Shown: one piece after another, positions 1 through 11,249 of the stretch
How positions within the stretch are numbered: the stretch's first letter is position 1
Layout of the letters: each line of letters starts with the position of its first letter
From: Phytophthora hibernalis
Lineage: Eukaryota > Oomycota > Peronosporomycetes > Peronosporales > Peronosporaceae
Length of the DNA stretch: 64,000 bases
Assembly: GCA_012656075.1 (NCBI GenBank)
Contig: JAAKBF010000103.1
Coordinates: 1-64,000, forward strand
Direction of reading: 5' to 3'
Program-made: the position numbers and the translations under genes
Notes under the pieces: model-generated
The model's database searches: none
What the model was told of the DNA's origin: nothing
The model's input: only the letters and a program-made list of their open reading frames with translations

Positions 1-299
1 CCCTGATAAACCATTATCAAAGGCCGCGCACGATGGGTGTGATCAGTGCCGGTAGTAACAGTACGATTAAAATCGTTTAAACAGTTTGGACTGTTTGGAC
101 AGTTTAGACAGCGTGTACTAACAGTTTTTACGAACTATGTGTGGTAAAAAGTTGATTTGATTTCAGTAAACCCACCGTGAGATGTATGGGTGCATCTTTG
201 AGCGCATGGGTACACTGTGCCACTTGAATGAACGGTCATGGACCTCTGTTTATACGCGTTCGATCAAATAAACAGTCAAATGACGCGTTATTACGCGTT
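1..299. other. 5' edge, no gene seen
   Basis: No coding frame of interest is visible. Around 76-112 there is a short imperfect run of a TTTGGACAG-like unit. The stretch lies downstream of the Mut7-type gene on the minus strand and may contain its 3' untranslated region or a further 3' exon. Confidence 0.4.
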
Positions 300-3200
300 T
301 TATGGGATAAACGTGTATACACCCGTTGCCAGCACTGGTGTGATGCCTTCTCCGTCATCGCTGGACACCACGAAGCATGCACCAGCATCGCGTCGGTTAG
401 CCAGCTTCTTGTCGCGAGTCAACACGATGCGCTGCTCGCACACGGCCAAAGCTAGCAAAGATGCCTTATGGTCCTGGCTACCGGTAGTTGTTTTCTTGGG
501 TACGGATTAAGGATCCCAGATTACTACGTCCATCCCAATAGTTCGCAGCCACTTTCCGATTCGCGCCACCATCGAGTCTGCCAAGAACTTGTAATCACGA
601 CCCTGCTCCAGCTTGTCATGATGAACAGTTGGCGCGGCACTTGATGGCAAATTTGCTTTTTGTCCGTAGTGATGGCAGCTCCCACTGCAGAAATGCCTCG
701 TTGGATGTCGCCTGTCGACTCAATTTCAATCAGCGCGAAGTATGCTTTGGAATTCAGCCACAATAACGCTTCATGAGAGCCTCCACCACACACCAGAGAC
801 TCGACATAACGCAGCGTGTTGCTGACATAGATCCGAATAAGACTTCCCCTATCCGAGTGTTCCGTACCAGCACGAGCTGAACAGTGTCCAAAGGGAATAG
901 TACCTGGTTCGAAACCAAAGTACTCACAGCACTCTGCGGGTGTCGCGAGCTTGACTCGCCTTCGGCTGACTCCACATAGCGTCGCGAGTTGGGAAGTATC
1001 CAGTTTGCAGTTCGCTGCAATGCAGGCAACGCATGGCTCCTCTGTTAAGACGTACAACACACACACAGTTATCAGCACTGGTCGGTCGGCAGGAGAATTC
1101 AATTGTACTTCAAAGTACTCACCATCGGCAAAGAAACAGATAGCGTTGACAAACGCAACTGGCTGGTCTGAGTGTTGTGGTTGCTCGAGAAGACCTTTTA
1201 CAGTGTGCGGATCGAGGAATGTCAATGCGGTGTCAAGAATTTCCTCAACCACTCTGCCTCCACTCCGTAAGAGCTCTAGATCTTGTTCTCGGTAAATCCT
1301 TTTGCGTTCCGCCCAGTATCCCTCCACATCTTGCGGCGTTAAAAGACTTGCGACCACATCGCCAGAACTTGTCTCCATTCTGCTGGCCGTCCAGTTTTGG
1401 AAGTATTTTTCCCGCAACGCGATAGCCTCGGATGCCTCCTCAGCTTTCAACGGGGACGGATAAATCAACTCATGAATTTCTGCCGCAGTGTTGTGCCAAT
1501 ATGGTAGCTCAGTATCTTCGTTCTTGTGACTGTCAGCATTCACATGTGTAAGTGGTGCACGTTTAACTTCGGACACACAAATTATCGCCCAGTACTCACA
1601 GTCTGTTCGTCATCTGGACAAGACAATAAGCATCAAAGGCGGCGTAGGCAACTTGAGGGGCTGTAAGTGGACGCACATCCCAGTTTGACATTTACATTCG
1701 CTGAGGCGTAACAGGACACCTGTAACATGTTAGTGGTTATTGGAATGCCATGATGTTATACATTCAATGCAACACCTTGTCGAGAGGATTACCCAAGATA
1801 GTGCTTGTCGCATTCGACAAGCTATTGCCAACATAGACCCCCAACAGCTTGGAAACGACTGCACTGAGCTGCACCATACAAAATGATGTTAACATATCTT
1901 GTTTACTGAATGTTCACCATGATGCCGTATCTTTACCTCTAAGAACGGGGAAATTCGTAACAGGGGCGATCTCTCGGGAAACGTTTGTTGCAGCACTATT
2001 GAGGTGCAAGCGAAATTCGTTAGTCGTTTTTTATGTGCACTCCTTTGACGCGGCACAACTCCAACGTTACCTTTAAGATCCGTGTCGAAGCCAAAACCAA
2101 CTTTAAGAAGAAATGGGCAGACGAACAACCGAGCAAGGAATGTTTCAAACAAGAAATCGTTGGCCTGTAACATACCATCGAAAGAAAAGTATCAGTCATG
2201 CAGCCAACAGTAGGAGATTGTAACAGGTACCGGTAGTAGCGTACATGGAGAGCCAATAGATCGATGATAAATACGCGGGATGATGACGAAATTTGCAAAA
2301 TGCTTGCCACCGCAGTTGTCGTTGCCGAGCCGGTGGCTGCGGCAATTTTACTGGAAGCTGCTTTCCACTCCACATCGAGTCCAATAATTTGGTCCATGGC
2401 GAGTACGGCTCGAGTTCGTGCGCTAACACACTCACTGTTCTCTTCTGCATGAGGTTGAATTTTACCAAAAAATGAGTCATGGCACCACGAAGAGATTCTT
2501 CTGTATCGCAAAAAGTGATGACTTCTTCGCTCAACGCAAGAGCTAAGCAACCGTTCAAAGCAGCTGCATTTGCGGAATGAAGGAGACCTTTCGCTCCTAG
2601 CGAACCTCGATGCGTAACCATTTCGGCAATCTGGGTCTCGAAATCCTGGATGTCGAGCACCTGAGCGAGCCGAGCAGCCCACTGAATTTCACCAGCAGCC
2701 ATCATATGGTCGAATAGCAGCTTTTGGAGGAGTTATCATTTCCAGCAAAAGACAACGCCATTTGCGAGCGCTGTCGCTCAATGAGCTTCATTAATCCGTC
2801 GTGGCAATAAATCAGATCTGCATTGGAGCACCAACGATCATCAGTAAAATAAGTGTTTCTATTGGTCACACTCTCTACAGTGCGTACCGATATCGGGGTA
2901 TTCATCCTGTAGACCGAAATTGTAAACGATGCGGTGCGCCTTTATAAAAAAGCCAGCGAAACACCCATTAGGCACTCAATACCACCGAATCCTGCTGATA
3001 TCGTACCCGTTTTACATCCCGGATAGCGATAGCTTCATCCAACAGTACCTTTCCTAGGTCTGTGAATCGTTCATCCCATCGACATGAGAACTATGACCCG
3101 CAACCACACAAAATAACCCCAAAGACACTTGAACGTTGCCTCTGTTGTCAAGTCCACCAAACGTTTTCGCGAGAAGCTCTGCCGCAGAACAGTCCTTGCA

Positions 3201-3905
3201 TTTGGCCATCGCCTGAATTGTCGCTACAAAGGACCAGTCCACGGAACTGAAGACAGTGAAGAGTTTGATCAAGGCTATGTATTTCTTGGACGCCAGGAGG
3301 CTCTGCGCCGCACCTTGGACGGCTTGGGGTTGATGTCCGTAATAGCGAAGAGATCCAGAATTTCCACCACCAGCTTTTGATCCTGCAAGGGACAAGCAAC
3401 TCAGCACTCAATCACCTATTAAACACCCATCCCGACACTGCAGCAAGTGCGCACCGTCAGTTCTGGATCTCGCAGCCCCGCCACACAGAAACCCCTTAAA
3501 GTTTCGTTGGTTTGGCCCTGAATATGGCATTTCTCCAGCTGCTGCTCTCCACTCTCCGTGACTTTCATAAGGGCGTTCACCACCATAAAGCCAGCGGCGC
3601 ATTGCGTTGCGCTCTCTTCTTCCTTTTCTTCTTGTCCTTCTTGGCGCCCCATCCCCTCCTCTGTTTGCTCTTCGACTGGAGGCGCATCCTGAGCCAATTG
3701 CAGCACGACGAGCACTGCGAATCGCCAGAAATCGCCCTCATGGGCCGCGCTGAGCCCCGCGAACGTCTGCGTCAGCGTCGCCTCCAGCTCCAGGAACCGG
3801 TTGGAGCCGCGGGAGCCTGCGGGAGCTCCGTAGAAGGCCTTGCGGATGCTCGACACCCACTGGGAAGTGGCGGACGTATCGTCCAGCGTGGCAGCATTAG
3901 GACTG
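300..3905 (-). CDS. Mut7-type 3'-5' exonuclease with inserted YbaK/ProX-like domain (frame broken)
   Basis: Multi-exon gene read by homology across frames. The N-terminal helical part lies at about 3905-2480. A DEDDy exonuclease domain follows: motif I IIGLDVEWK near 2385, motif II KVGFGFDTDL near 2100, motif III NWDVRPL..YAAFDAYCL near 1655. A YbaK/ProX deacylase-like domain is at about 1180-700 (key block KLATPAECCEYFGFEPGTIP). A Mut7-C putative RNase domain closes the protein (KFLADSMVARIGKWLRTIG near 580; RIVLTRDKKL near 415). Visible introns are 2165-2244 and 1530-1599, both GT..AG and in phase. Mut7-family proteins trim RNA 3' ends or act in small-RNA pathways; the YbaK fold suggests a trans-editing link to tRNA. 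Breaks occur near 2470 (six As), 2720, 3320 and 650 (five As), with an in-frame TAA at 507-509. The true start is not resolved. It is either a pseudogene or a gene with assembly indels. Confidence 0.82.
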
Positions 3906-4775
3906 TGCAATACAATAATTGGGATATTCAATTTTAAATATTTATTATTAAGCTTTGTCGAATGCGAGATCTTGAATGGACACTCTTTTATATACCGGTA
4001 ATTCAGTATTGCGAGCTCAGCAATATTTCGGTCCAATAATTGTATTGCAATTAAATCATTAAAGGTTTGTTTTCTTTGTATTGTCAAAGAAATGTAATAT
4101 CTCGCGGAGCAATATCAGTACCGTATACCCCTGTTACAAGCGTCACTCACTTTTAGCCAATGAAACAATAGGTAAAATACCGGTATATTCGATATGATCG
4201 TCATATCTCCCTGGTCATACGGCAGACCAAGGCAACGCCGTTTGCACTTCCGCTACAAAAATTTGTGAGCAAGGTCCTACAGGTATGGTGAACAGGTATA
4301 TGTTGTTGGTAGGTACTTTATTAGTATTAGCGAGCTATTAAACTAGCGTAGCAGAGATATGACCAAATACGTTGGGTTAAGTACGAGCCCTACCCCGCCT
4401 GCATATTGGTGACGCCTGTAACAGCGGGAATACGGTACCGGTACCAATTGCAGAGCAAAACCGACATTTTACAAAATGTAGATCGTATGGCTGGAGCTAG
4501 CCCTCACCTCGATTGAGAACCCACGAGTTCAACCGAGTGCTTGGGTCCAAACCCACCAAGGTGGCGGTAAATAAACCGTTCAAAGTTGGACATATGACGC
4601 TCGTCTCTGCTGCTAAAATTTTCAGTAAGTCGTCTGTAAAAATCACACGCCGGGAGAGATGTCAAACCTGTACAGCTTTATCGTCATTTCCGGTTTGTTC
4701 TAGTACACTTTTATCAAGTAAATTCAATGACATGTATCCGTGCAACTACAAGCTTACCATCCAGCGACGACGACG
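3906..4775. other. AT-rich non-coding stretch
   Basis: No supported gene. It holds three copies of the palindrome TACCGGTA (3993, 4178, 4436) and separates the exonuclease gene from the Harbinger relic. A possible splice acceptor at about 3905 suggests a short 5' exon of the exonuclease gene could lie here, but I cannot place it. Confidence 0.4.
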
Positions 4776-5895
4776 ATGGAGAGAGAGTTAGTGCGTCAGC
4801 TTACGACAGGTCTCCGCCGGTATCAGAAGAAAGCGTACCTAATGCGCCTGTGGTATGAAGCTACTCAGGGCCCCCAAATAGTACTGGCTGCTTCAATCGC
4901 GGCGTTTTCGTGCAGACAATTCGCCAGAAAGACACCCTCATGTTTCATTCAATTTCAACGGGCTGTCTAACGAGGATTGTGTCGACAAATTTCGCTTTGA
5001 CAAAACGCAGATCCAGCAACTTGTCAAGAACTTTTGTATAGGTGCCATTCGAACACGTGAGCGTACTACGGCAAATGGAGTGGAAGGCTTGTGCATTGTG
5101 CTATATAAGCTCGCCGTCCTTTTGCGGTGGAGCGACTTGGAATATTTCTTTGGTCGAAACTCGAGTGGGCTATCTAATTTATTTCTATACGTTCTACGAT
5201 ATCTGGACTCCAAGTACGCTGCTCTCCTTTATTGTGATCAAGAACAAGCTACAGAAAATTTGGAGGCGTACGCTGACGCAGGTTTTGACGTGGTGGTCTT
5301 GCAGAATATTTGGGCGTTTGTGGACGGAACCGTTAGAGGAATCTTTCGGCCGACGCCCCGTAATCGCCGCCGTGATGGCAAGTCTCTTAGCCAGAATTCC
5401 GTTTATAATGGTATAAGCGCAAGCATGCGCTTAAGTACCAGACTCTTTTCACTCCGGACGGGCTAATTGCCCATCTTTATGGGCCTTTTACAGGGCGCAA
5501 CCACGATATCAAGTTGTTTAAATAGTCTGGAATTGCTCAGGTTATCCGCAGTGGTTACAGGTTCAAGAACTATCCTGTTTTTGGAGACCAAGCCTACGGA
5601 AACGACGAAGTCCTTGTAAGTTTGAATGCGGGAAATCTGACCCGCGACGAAAAGAGAGTCAACAAAAGCATGAGTAAAGTGCGCGTTTCTGTCGAGTGGG
5701 GTACGGTCAGGTTGTGAATTATTGGACGGCTCTCGACTTCAAGCGTCAAGCTCGTTCAGGTACTCAACCCGTAGGCACCATGTATCGAGCTGGGGTTTTA
5801 CTTACTAATTGCCTCACCTGTGCGAATGGTGGGAACATCATTCGCGATTACTTTCGACTATCGCAACCAAGCTTGCACGCGTACTTGAAGAACAT
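4776..5895 (+). pseudogene. PIF/Harbinger DDE transposase relic
   Basis: Cut-and-paste transposase of the Harbinger (DDE_Tnp_4) type. Pieces in two frames give the family order: a helical N-terminal part (about 4930-5100), the first catalytic Asp in WAFVDGTVRGIFRPTPR (near 5310), the second region GRNHD (near 5500), the third Asp in VFGDQAYGNDEV (near 5585), and a final acidic residue in VSVEWG (near 5695) just before a frameshift. An in-frame TAG sits at about 5522, and frame changes occur near 5410 and 5700, so it is dead. The coiled-coil ORF on the opposite strand at 6001-6316 may be the second ORF that many Harbinger elements carry. Terminal repeats were not found. Confidence 0.85.
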
Positions 5896-6000
5896 TTACA
5901 ATAAAAATGTAAAAAATAATTGCATTGCTGTTTTACCAACGTTTGCCTACTTTCTTCTGCCCTACTCAACGTCTTGCCCAAATTTTTACACACTGCAGGA

Positions 6001-6316
6001 TCAGTTGTCTGTTTCGCTCTTCGACTTCTTCGCTAGCAATGTGAAGACGATCTTCGGTGCGTTCACGACCTTGTTCTCGCTCTCGCTCAAATTGTAAGCG
6101 ACTTTCGTTCTGCTACTTTTCAAAAGCCAATCGCTCGGAATGTTGTCGCTGCTGCAGTTGTAGCTGTTGATCAAATTGCTCCTGTCGCATCTCCATATCT
6201 GCGCGCATGCGCTTTTCTTGCCTATCAACCTCAGTCTGAAATACACTTTTACGACGTGAGCCAGTTACCGTTTTGGATGCTGTAGACGTAGTGCTGCCAG
6301 ACGGCGTGGAGGTCAC
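6001..6316 (-). pseudogene. Coiled-coil ORF with internal stop, possible Harbinger second ORF
   Basis: A Ser/Thr-rich start is followed by a long Gln/Glu/Arg-rich coiled coil (RADMEMRQEQFDQQLQLQQ) that continues in the same frame past one TAG at about 6113-6115 (QNESRLQFEREREQ). Harbinger elements commonly carry a second, DNA-binding ORF beside the transposase; position and orientation fit, but I see no Myb signature, so the assignment is inference. Confidence 0.45.
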
Positions 6317-7349
6317 GGATGCGTCATCCCCTTCACTGTTGATAGAATATTCGTGTGACTCCTGTGACGGGTTTCCTACAAATATATGGCAATATCAATA
6401 ATTGCCCTATTTTACCATAAAATTTATATCCAGAGTCTACCAGGGATTGCAATGAGGTCTGAATCCTTGCATTTGGTTCGTAATACGTTATGAATACTTC
6501 ATCACGTAAGCTTTAAAACCCTTCTATATTTGATAACAGGATTGATTACTAGAGAATTGGGCTGGTAGTGCGGTGCATAGGATTTCAGTATCAGAGTCGT
6601 CTGCTAACAGGAATTCACGCTTGTATATCTGTGGATATTGATCGTTTTCATTTTGGAAGCAGGGTTCCGGGTAGATAGCCGTGGGCTTAATTTCGCGAAT
6701 TTCTGCGTCTCCTCCGAACGAAAGCTCAATGGTATCCCGCGAGAAGCAAAAGCAGTACAGTCTTTTGCCTCAATAAAGAACAGTCCAAAACCTATTACCT
6801 TTTGTATTATATGAGGCTGCTACCGATCCCCGTTTTATCAATGTACTGATCTGTCCTTATAAATACATTACCTTCTAACTTGTATTAACATCAGGCGTTC
6901 TTTATTGAGGCAAAAGACTGCATTTGCAGATTTGATCCTTCCATTGCAGAACGGATGATACCGCGGACTACGGGTCACCGTTGGTGTATTTGTCTCTACC
7001 TTTCGTGCCTAGGTAACCGTTGGCAGGAATGAGATTACAGTGGTTTCTACCTGTCTTTTCCCTCGATATTGCCGGTTGGAAGCGACCAGATATTTGCAAC
7101 GTCGTTGAAAGATAACATTCAGAACCATTTTGGCTGACAGACGCACCACATATCCTTTCACGAAGCAAGCAACACAACAACGCACCTAACTTCAGCGCGG
7201 CCGGGCGAGGTAGTTTCGCCGCCACAGCAGCCCCACCCATTTAGGGCCATCCTCGCTGCTGTGACGTCCAAACAAATCGCCAGACTGCATACACTACTAA
7301 TCTACGCAACAACGCACATACTTTCAACCGTGGTGACGACGACAGAGGC
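6317..7349. other. Non-coding stretch with a small palindromic element
   Basis: No gene is supported. It contains the 161-bp inverted-repeat element described separately. The rest is mixed AT-rich sequence with no long frame resembling a known family. Confidence 0.4.
6759..6919. mobile_element. Small MITE-like element, 23-bp perfect terminal inverted repeats
   Basis: Bases 6759-6781 and 6897-6919 are exact reverse complements (AGTCTTTTGCCTCAATAAAG and three more bases). They enclose about 115 non-coding, AT-rich bases. No clear target-site duplication is seen. Size and structure fit a miniature inverted-repeat element. Confidence 0.6.
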
Positions 7350-7544
7350 TAGTCAAAGCTTTCATCCACGGCCCCGGATTCATTTCCAGTAACCAGGGCC
7401 TGGGTCGGCCCGACCTGGACTCAGACCACGGCAGTGTGGTCAGCGCCTTCGGTCGCCCCCACGTCGACATCATCGGCGGCGACTTGAGTCAAGCCGCCAT
7501 GCTGTAGCCCAAGAACACGTTTGAAGAGGTGAAAAATAGCCTAT
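7350..7544 (+). pseudogene. 5' piece of a GC-rich gene interrupted by an LTR element
   Basis: A GC-rich open frame (GRPHVDIIGGDLSQAAML, then a TAG, then PKNTFEEVKN) ends exactly where the LTR element begins. The frame resumes just after the element at 9171 (NLKTQFASRNGGVDKSV). Base composition differs sharply from the surrounding repeats. I do not recognise the protein family. Confidence 0.45.
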
Positions 7545-7751
7545 TGGTAAACTGCAGGAATCAAGTGCGGAGAAGCAGCCCACACACGCAACGAACACGG
7601 GTACTGGGCGGCAAAAGCCACTGGGGGATCTTCCTGTTGGTAGGTTTATCTTAGACTGAGCTCTATCAGCTCCAAGTTTTCTTCTCATCCTTTTCTCTAA
7701 TCTCCTCTTCTCCTATCTTGAGGTTACCGGTAGCCAGTATACTCTGCAACA
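7545..7751 (-). repeat. 3' LTR of the non-autonomous element
   Basis: Near-identical to 8959-9170. It carries the same internal blocks (CTGAGCTCTATCAGCTCC and TTGGTAGGTTTATCTTAG). It is the downstream copy when the element is read on the minus strand. Confidence 0.75.
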
Positions 7752-8058
7752 GCCTCACCTACATTGGTACTGCCACACACCGCATGATTGTAATAGCTTG
7801 CATTCCCACTCCGTGTTAGAGAGCAGACATCTGTGCTCACTACCATATCATCTCATTGGCTCCATCCCTTCTGAACCTCCGTGTCTCTCACTCTCATCTG
7901 CACCTTAATGTTTCTCACTCTCATTGAAACCTCTGTGTCTCCTGCTTTCATCGAAACCTTTGTTTCTCTCTCACTCTCATCTTATCTCCTATCTCTCACT
8001 CTCATTCTATCTCTTTATATCTGTCACTCTCATCTTATCTCTTTATCGTGCTTTGATT

Positions 8059-8736
8059 TCATCTCGCTTCTGATCGAGCTGCTGCCTTACTGAGTTGATT
8101 CAGTTTCCTTTGGTCAGTTGCCTGTTCATGCTCTTTGTGCTGTTCTAGTTCACATACTGCATGGTCAGAACTTTGCCTTTTTACCTTCTTCATCTTTCTT
8201 GCACGCTTTGCTGGCGGTACAACGTCTTCTGTTTCTGACTCAGCAGTCCTTCCATTAGCCCCACCTCTTCTATTACCCCCAGCACTGGGGAGCTTCGACA
8301 ACACAGTAATATTCTGTCGACCCTTGCTATCGGTAGGATCGACCCGTTTTCTGCTACCCACGTTGATCGGACGTGGTGACCCCAAGCTGTCTCGTCCTTC
8401 TGAACCGCCACTCAGTAATATCTAATTGGTACCTTCCGTGGTGTCGGCTTGGACTTCAACATCACACTACATACCATCATCTATTTGGTCCTCTCCTGCA
8501 GTATCCTCCACTTCACTGGGCTGGCCACCAGAAACGTGCTTCACACCTGATGCTCGATCATTAAGCTCTAAAGGCAGCACGCGGTTATAGAGGTTGGCAC
8601 TAGCTCCATGATCAGCAAGGCTATCTCGAAGAACATCTTTTGCTCGACTTGACTCCCTCACGTGCTTCTGTTTTAGCTCTTCTCTTCTATTATGTCTTTC
8701 ACGTACGACTCCTATCCACGTACGGCTCTCACTCAC
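8059..8736 (-). pseudogene. Interior ORF remnants of the non-autonomous LTR element
   Basis: Two minus-strand frames, 8467-8736 and 8059-8385, encode charged low-complexity protein (PPAKRARKMKKVKRQ). Flanking DNA has tandem short repeats: a CTCACTCACGTACGGCT-like unit at 8700-8815 and TCTCACTCTCATC-like repeats at 7885-8045. No recognised domain; gag-derived or spurious. Confidence 0.3.
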
Positions 8737-8940
8737 GTAAGGATTTCACTCACTTACGGCTCTCACTCACGTACGACTCTCGCTCACGTACGGCCCTCGC
8801 TCATTTACGTACAGCGTCTGGATGTACATTACTTTGTCTCTTTCTCAAACTTCAAGTCTCTTTCACAAACTTCAACGTCCTTCTTCTTCGTCCTTCACTC
8901 TCACTCTTGCTCTCGTAGTCACGGGTGAGCTGCTATCACA

Positions 8941-8957
8941 CTTGGGCTCATAGCCAC
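8941..8957 (-). other. Primer-binding site of the non-autonomous LTR element
   Basis: The minus strand reads GTGGCTATGAGCCCAAG, two bases inside the 8959-9170 LTR. It closely resembles the site at 31509-31529 in the Copia element and is complementary to the anticodon stem-loop of initiator tRNA-Met. Confidence 0.6.
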
Positions 8958-8958
8958 T

Positions 8959-9170
8959 TGTAAACTGCAGGAAACAATTTCGGAACAGCAGCCCACACAC
9001 GCAACGAACACAGGTACTGGGTGGCAAAAGCCACTGGGGGATCTTCCTGTTGGTAGGTTTATCTTAGACTGAGCTCTATCAGCTCCAAGTTTTCTTCTCA
9101 CCCCTTTCTCTAATCTCCTCTTCTCATATCTTGAGGTTACCAACTGTGGTTGTCAGTATACTCTGCAACA
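8959..9170 (-). repeat. 5' LTR of the non-autonomous element
   Basis: Partner of 7545-7751. The minus-strand order is LTR (TGTTGCAG...TTTACA) followed by the primer site at 8941-8957, which fixes the element's orientation. Confidence 0.75.
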
Positions 9171-10596
9171 AATCTCAAGACGCAGTTCGCCTCGCGCAAC
9201 GGTGGCGTGGACAAGAGCGTGGCGGACCAGTGGGCCTACGACGACGCAGACGCCCGCGCACGGCTCGTAGACCCCGGAGCTGCGCGACGCCGTGCTGGTC
9301 TCGGCCAACGGCAAGCCATCGGCCAACGCGCCCGCGGTCTCGGACCCCACCCTCATCGCCATCGTCCAGGCTATTGCCACCGCGATTGATTTTCTTGAAG
9401 AACAGAAACACTAGTTCGCAAGGTGAGCGTGGGTCGTGCTAACTGAGATTTCTTACCACGAGAGTTCGAATCGTCTCGCGTGGTGATACTAGAATCGGAG
9501 GGGAATTGGTGTCTTCGGGACGCGTCAGAGATGATGATCGACGAGCTCACGGAGATTGGCGGCCGCGTCACATCATTGCCTCCCGCGATCATGCACTGGA
9601 GGGCAACATCAAGACGATGGTCGCCAACTGCCAGAAGCAAGAGCAGAGCCTGTTCAAGCTAGCCGGCCGCGTGCAGCTTATGCACCGCCAGATGGGTGGC
9701 TTTGTCGACATGAAGGCGGTCGAGAACCAGCTCTAGATACCGCATTACGAGGGTTAACGCGTGAGCATGACCAAGAAGATGGAGTAGAAGATGCAGAGCC
9801 TGAAAAGCAGCCGGTCTCCCAGCTCCAGGAGAGCTTGGCAAGACCTGGCGGACGACATCCAGCGGCCGCAGAGCTCGGTGCCGCGAAAGAGCGACCTGCT
9901 GTCGATCCAGAACGCCCAAACACACTTTGTCTGAGCAAGGAGGAACTGGCGCAGCTCTCAAACGCGCTCGACCGCCAGGATTAGGTGCTCCATAACGCCA
10001 AGCTGGCAAGATTGACGCTGTGCGACGAACTGGTTGACGCACGCACCGAGCTCGATCCAGCAAGCGCAGCGCCGCCGCAATGTTGGAGGATATACTCGAG
10101 CATATTGGGAATGGCAGCAAGGACAGGTCCAACAAGTTCAACGACCCGCTGGAGGATCTCGCCAAGAAGGAAAAGAAGCTGGAGGAGGTGGATGAGGTGA
10201 AGGCGGAGGCCGGCCAGCGGTTGGGCCGCAGATCGGCGGACAGGGAGGGGGAGAGCGACAAGCGGCGCTAGCCTCTGGTCCGCTCGGTGGCGGAGCCGGA
10301 GGCCCTGATGGCCACCAAGGCCGAATTGGGCGCCACTTTGGCGAGGAGCAGTACCAGTCGAGATTGACGGATCTTCCCGCTACGCTAACTGAGACCGAGA
10401 CAAATAAGGAGGTGCAGCGACTGGGGCTCATGCAGAAGCTGTAAGAGGAGAGCAAGTTGATGGGCGAGGCGCAGGGCAAGAATAGTTTGCTGGAGAACCT
10501 GCCGGCGCGGGAAAAACGAAGAACGAGAAGATGCACGACCGCATGGTGAAGCAGGTCGGGAGCGAGCTGGTGACGACGTCGGCGCACGCAAGTTAA
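9171..10596 (+). pseudogene. Decayed GC-rich coiled-coil protein gene
   Basis: Coding-like, GC-rich sequence in several plus-strand frames: PELRDAVLVSANGKPSAN near 9285, then ALEGNIKTMVANCQKQEQ and FKLAGRVQLMHRQMGGF near 9600-9700, then MLEDILEHIGNGSKDRSNKF near 10080, then LPATLTETETNKEVQRL near 10370 and NEKMHDRMVKQVG near 10525. Successive pieces change frame and carry stops (for example at 9734 and 10442), so the gene is not functional as written. All pieces are heptad-rich and would form long coiled coils. Family not recognised; nucleoporin-like and ciliary coiled-coil proteins were considered without a convincing match. Together with 7350-7544 it forms a gene split by the LTR element. 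Confidence 0.5.
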
Positions 10597-11249
10597 ATCT
10601 CTGTCTGTCTGTGAGATCTGTTTAGCACTTTGTTCAGAAAGTAACCTGCTTGGCATTGTATCTCAGTTGGGTTGCGTGGTATTAATAGCGAGCGCTACCA
10701 AACATGTGATAAAATTATCCGCGCGCAATTTCGGTTCTTAGGTCGAAAAAGGGTGACGCTGGAAATCACGCCGCCGCGATGCGGCAATTTTGACTATACC
10801 GGCATTTCCTTGTCATAAGGACCTACCTAAATGCGTTTATGGTTAGGGTTACTGTAATAATCCGACAAACGAAATGCATCGTACCTAATCGGAACTTTAC
10901 TGTAGACAACATGTCTCCCCGCATGGCCGCGGTGGAGGTCGGTGTCAGACCACCAAAGCTTGAGATTTGACCGCCACAAATAGTGATAAGCTCACTCACA
11001 AGTAGTGATGTGGGCACACCCATAATCTCAAAGGAATGCCCACACATTGCCGAGTGTAGACGCACCCGAAGCGTAGGTAGTGTCACACGTTCGTAGTGTA
11101 TGAACGCAAAGGAGAGTGTATACGCAGTAAATTAATGAGTTGTAGCAAAGCTTAAACTGTGTAGTAGTTTGTGCAAGTGCTCCGAAGCGAATGCAAGTAC
11201 TAGCGGACACTCCAGCGCACCGACAGTAGCGCCAACATGCGACACCACG
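10597..11249. other. Non-coding stretch
   Basis: No gene supported. Short direct patches (for example the CTGTCTGTCTG run near 10600) are all that stand out. Confidence 0.35.

Larger units (their letters stand above)
7545..9170 (-). mobile_element. Non-autonomous LTR retroelement (TRIM/LARD-like)
   Basis: Two direct repeats of about 207-212 bp (7545-7751 and 8959-9170) bound a 1.2-kb interior. Read on the minus strand each repeat begins TGTTGCAGAGTATACTG and ends TTTAC(C)A. The interior starts next to the 8959-9170 repeat with GGCTATGAGCCCAAG, which matches a tRNA-iMet anticodon-loop primer site as used by Copia-type elements. No protease, integrase or reverse transcriptase is visible, so mobilisation would depend on a partner. 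Two minus-strand ORFs (8059-8385, 8467-8736) are charged and could be gag remnants. Confidence 0.72.

Noticed and set aside
8692..8820. CRISPR-like array of short repeats (CACGTACGGCT units)
   Set aside because: Units are contiguous and imperfect with no distinct spacers, inside an LTR element of a eukaryote.
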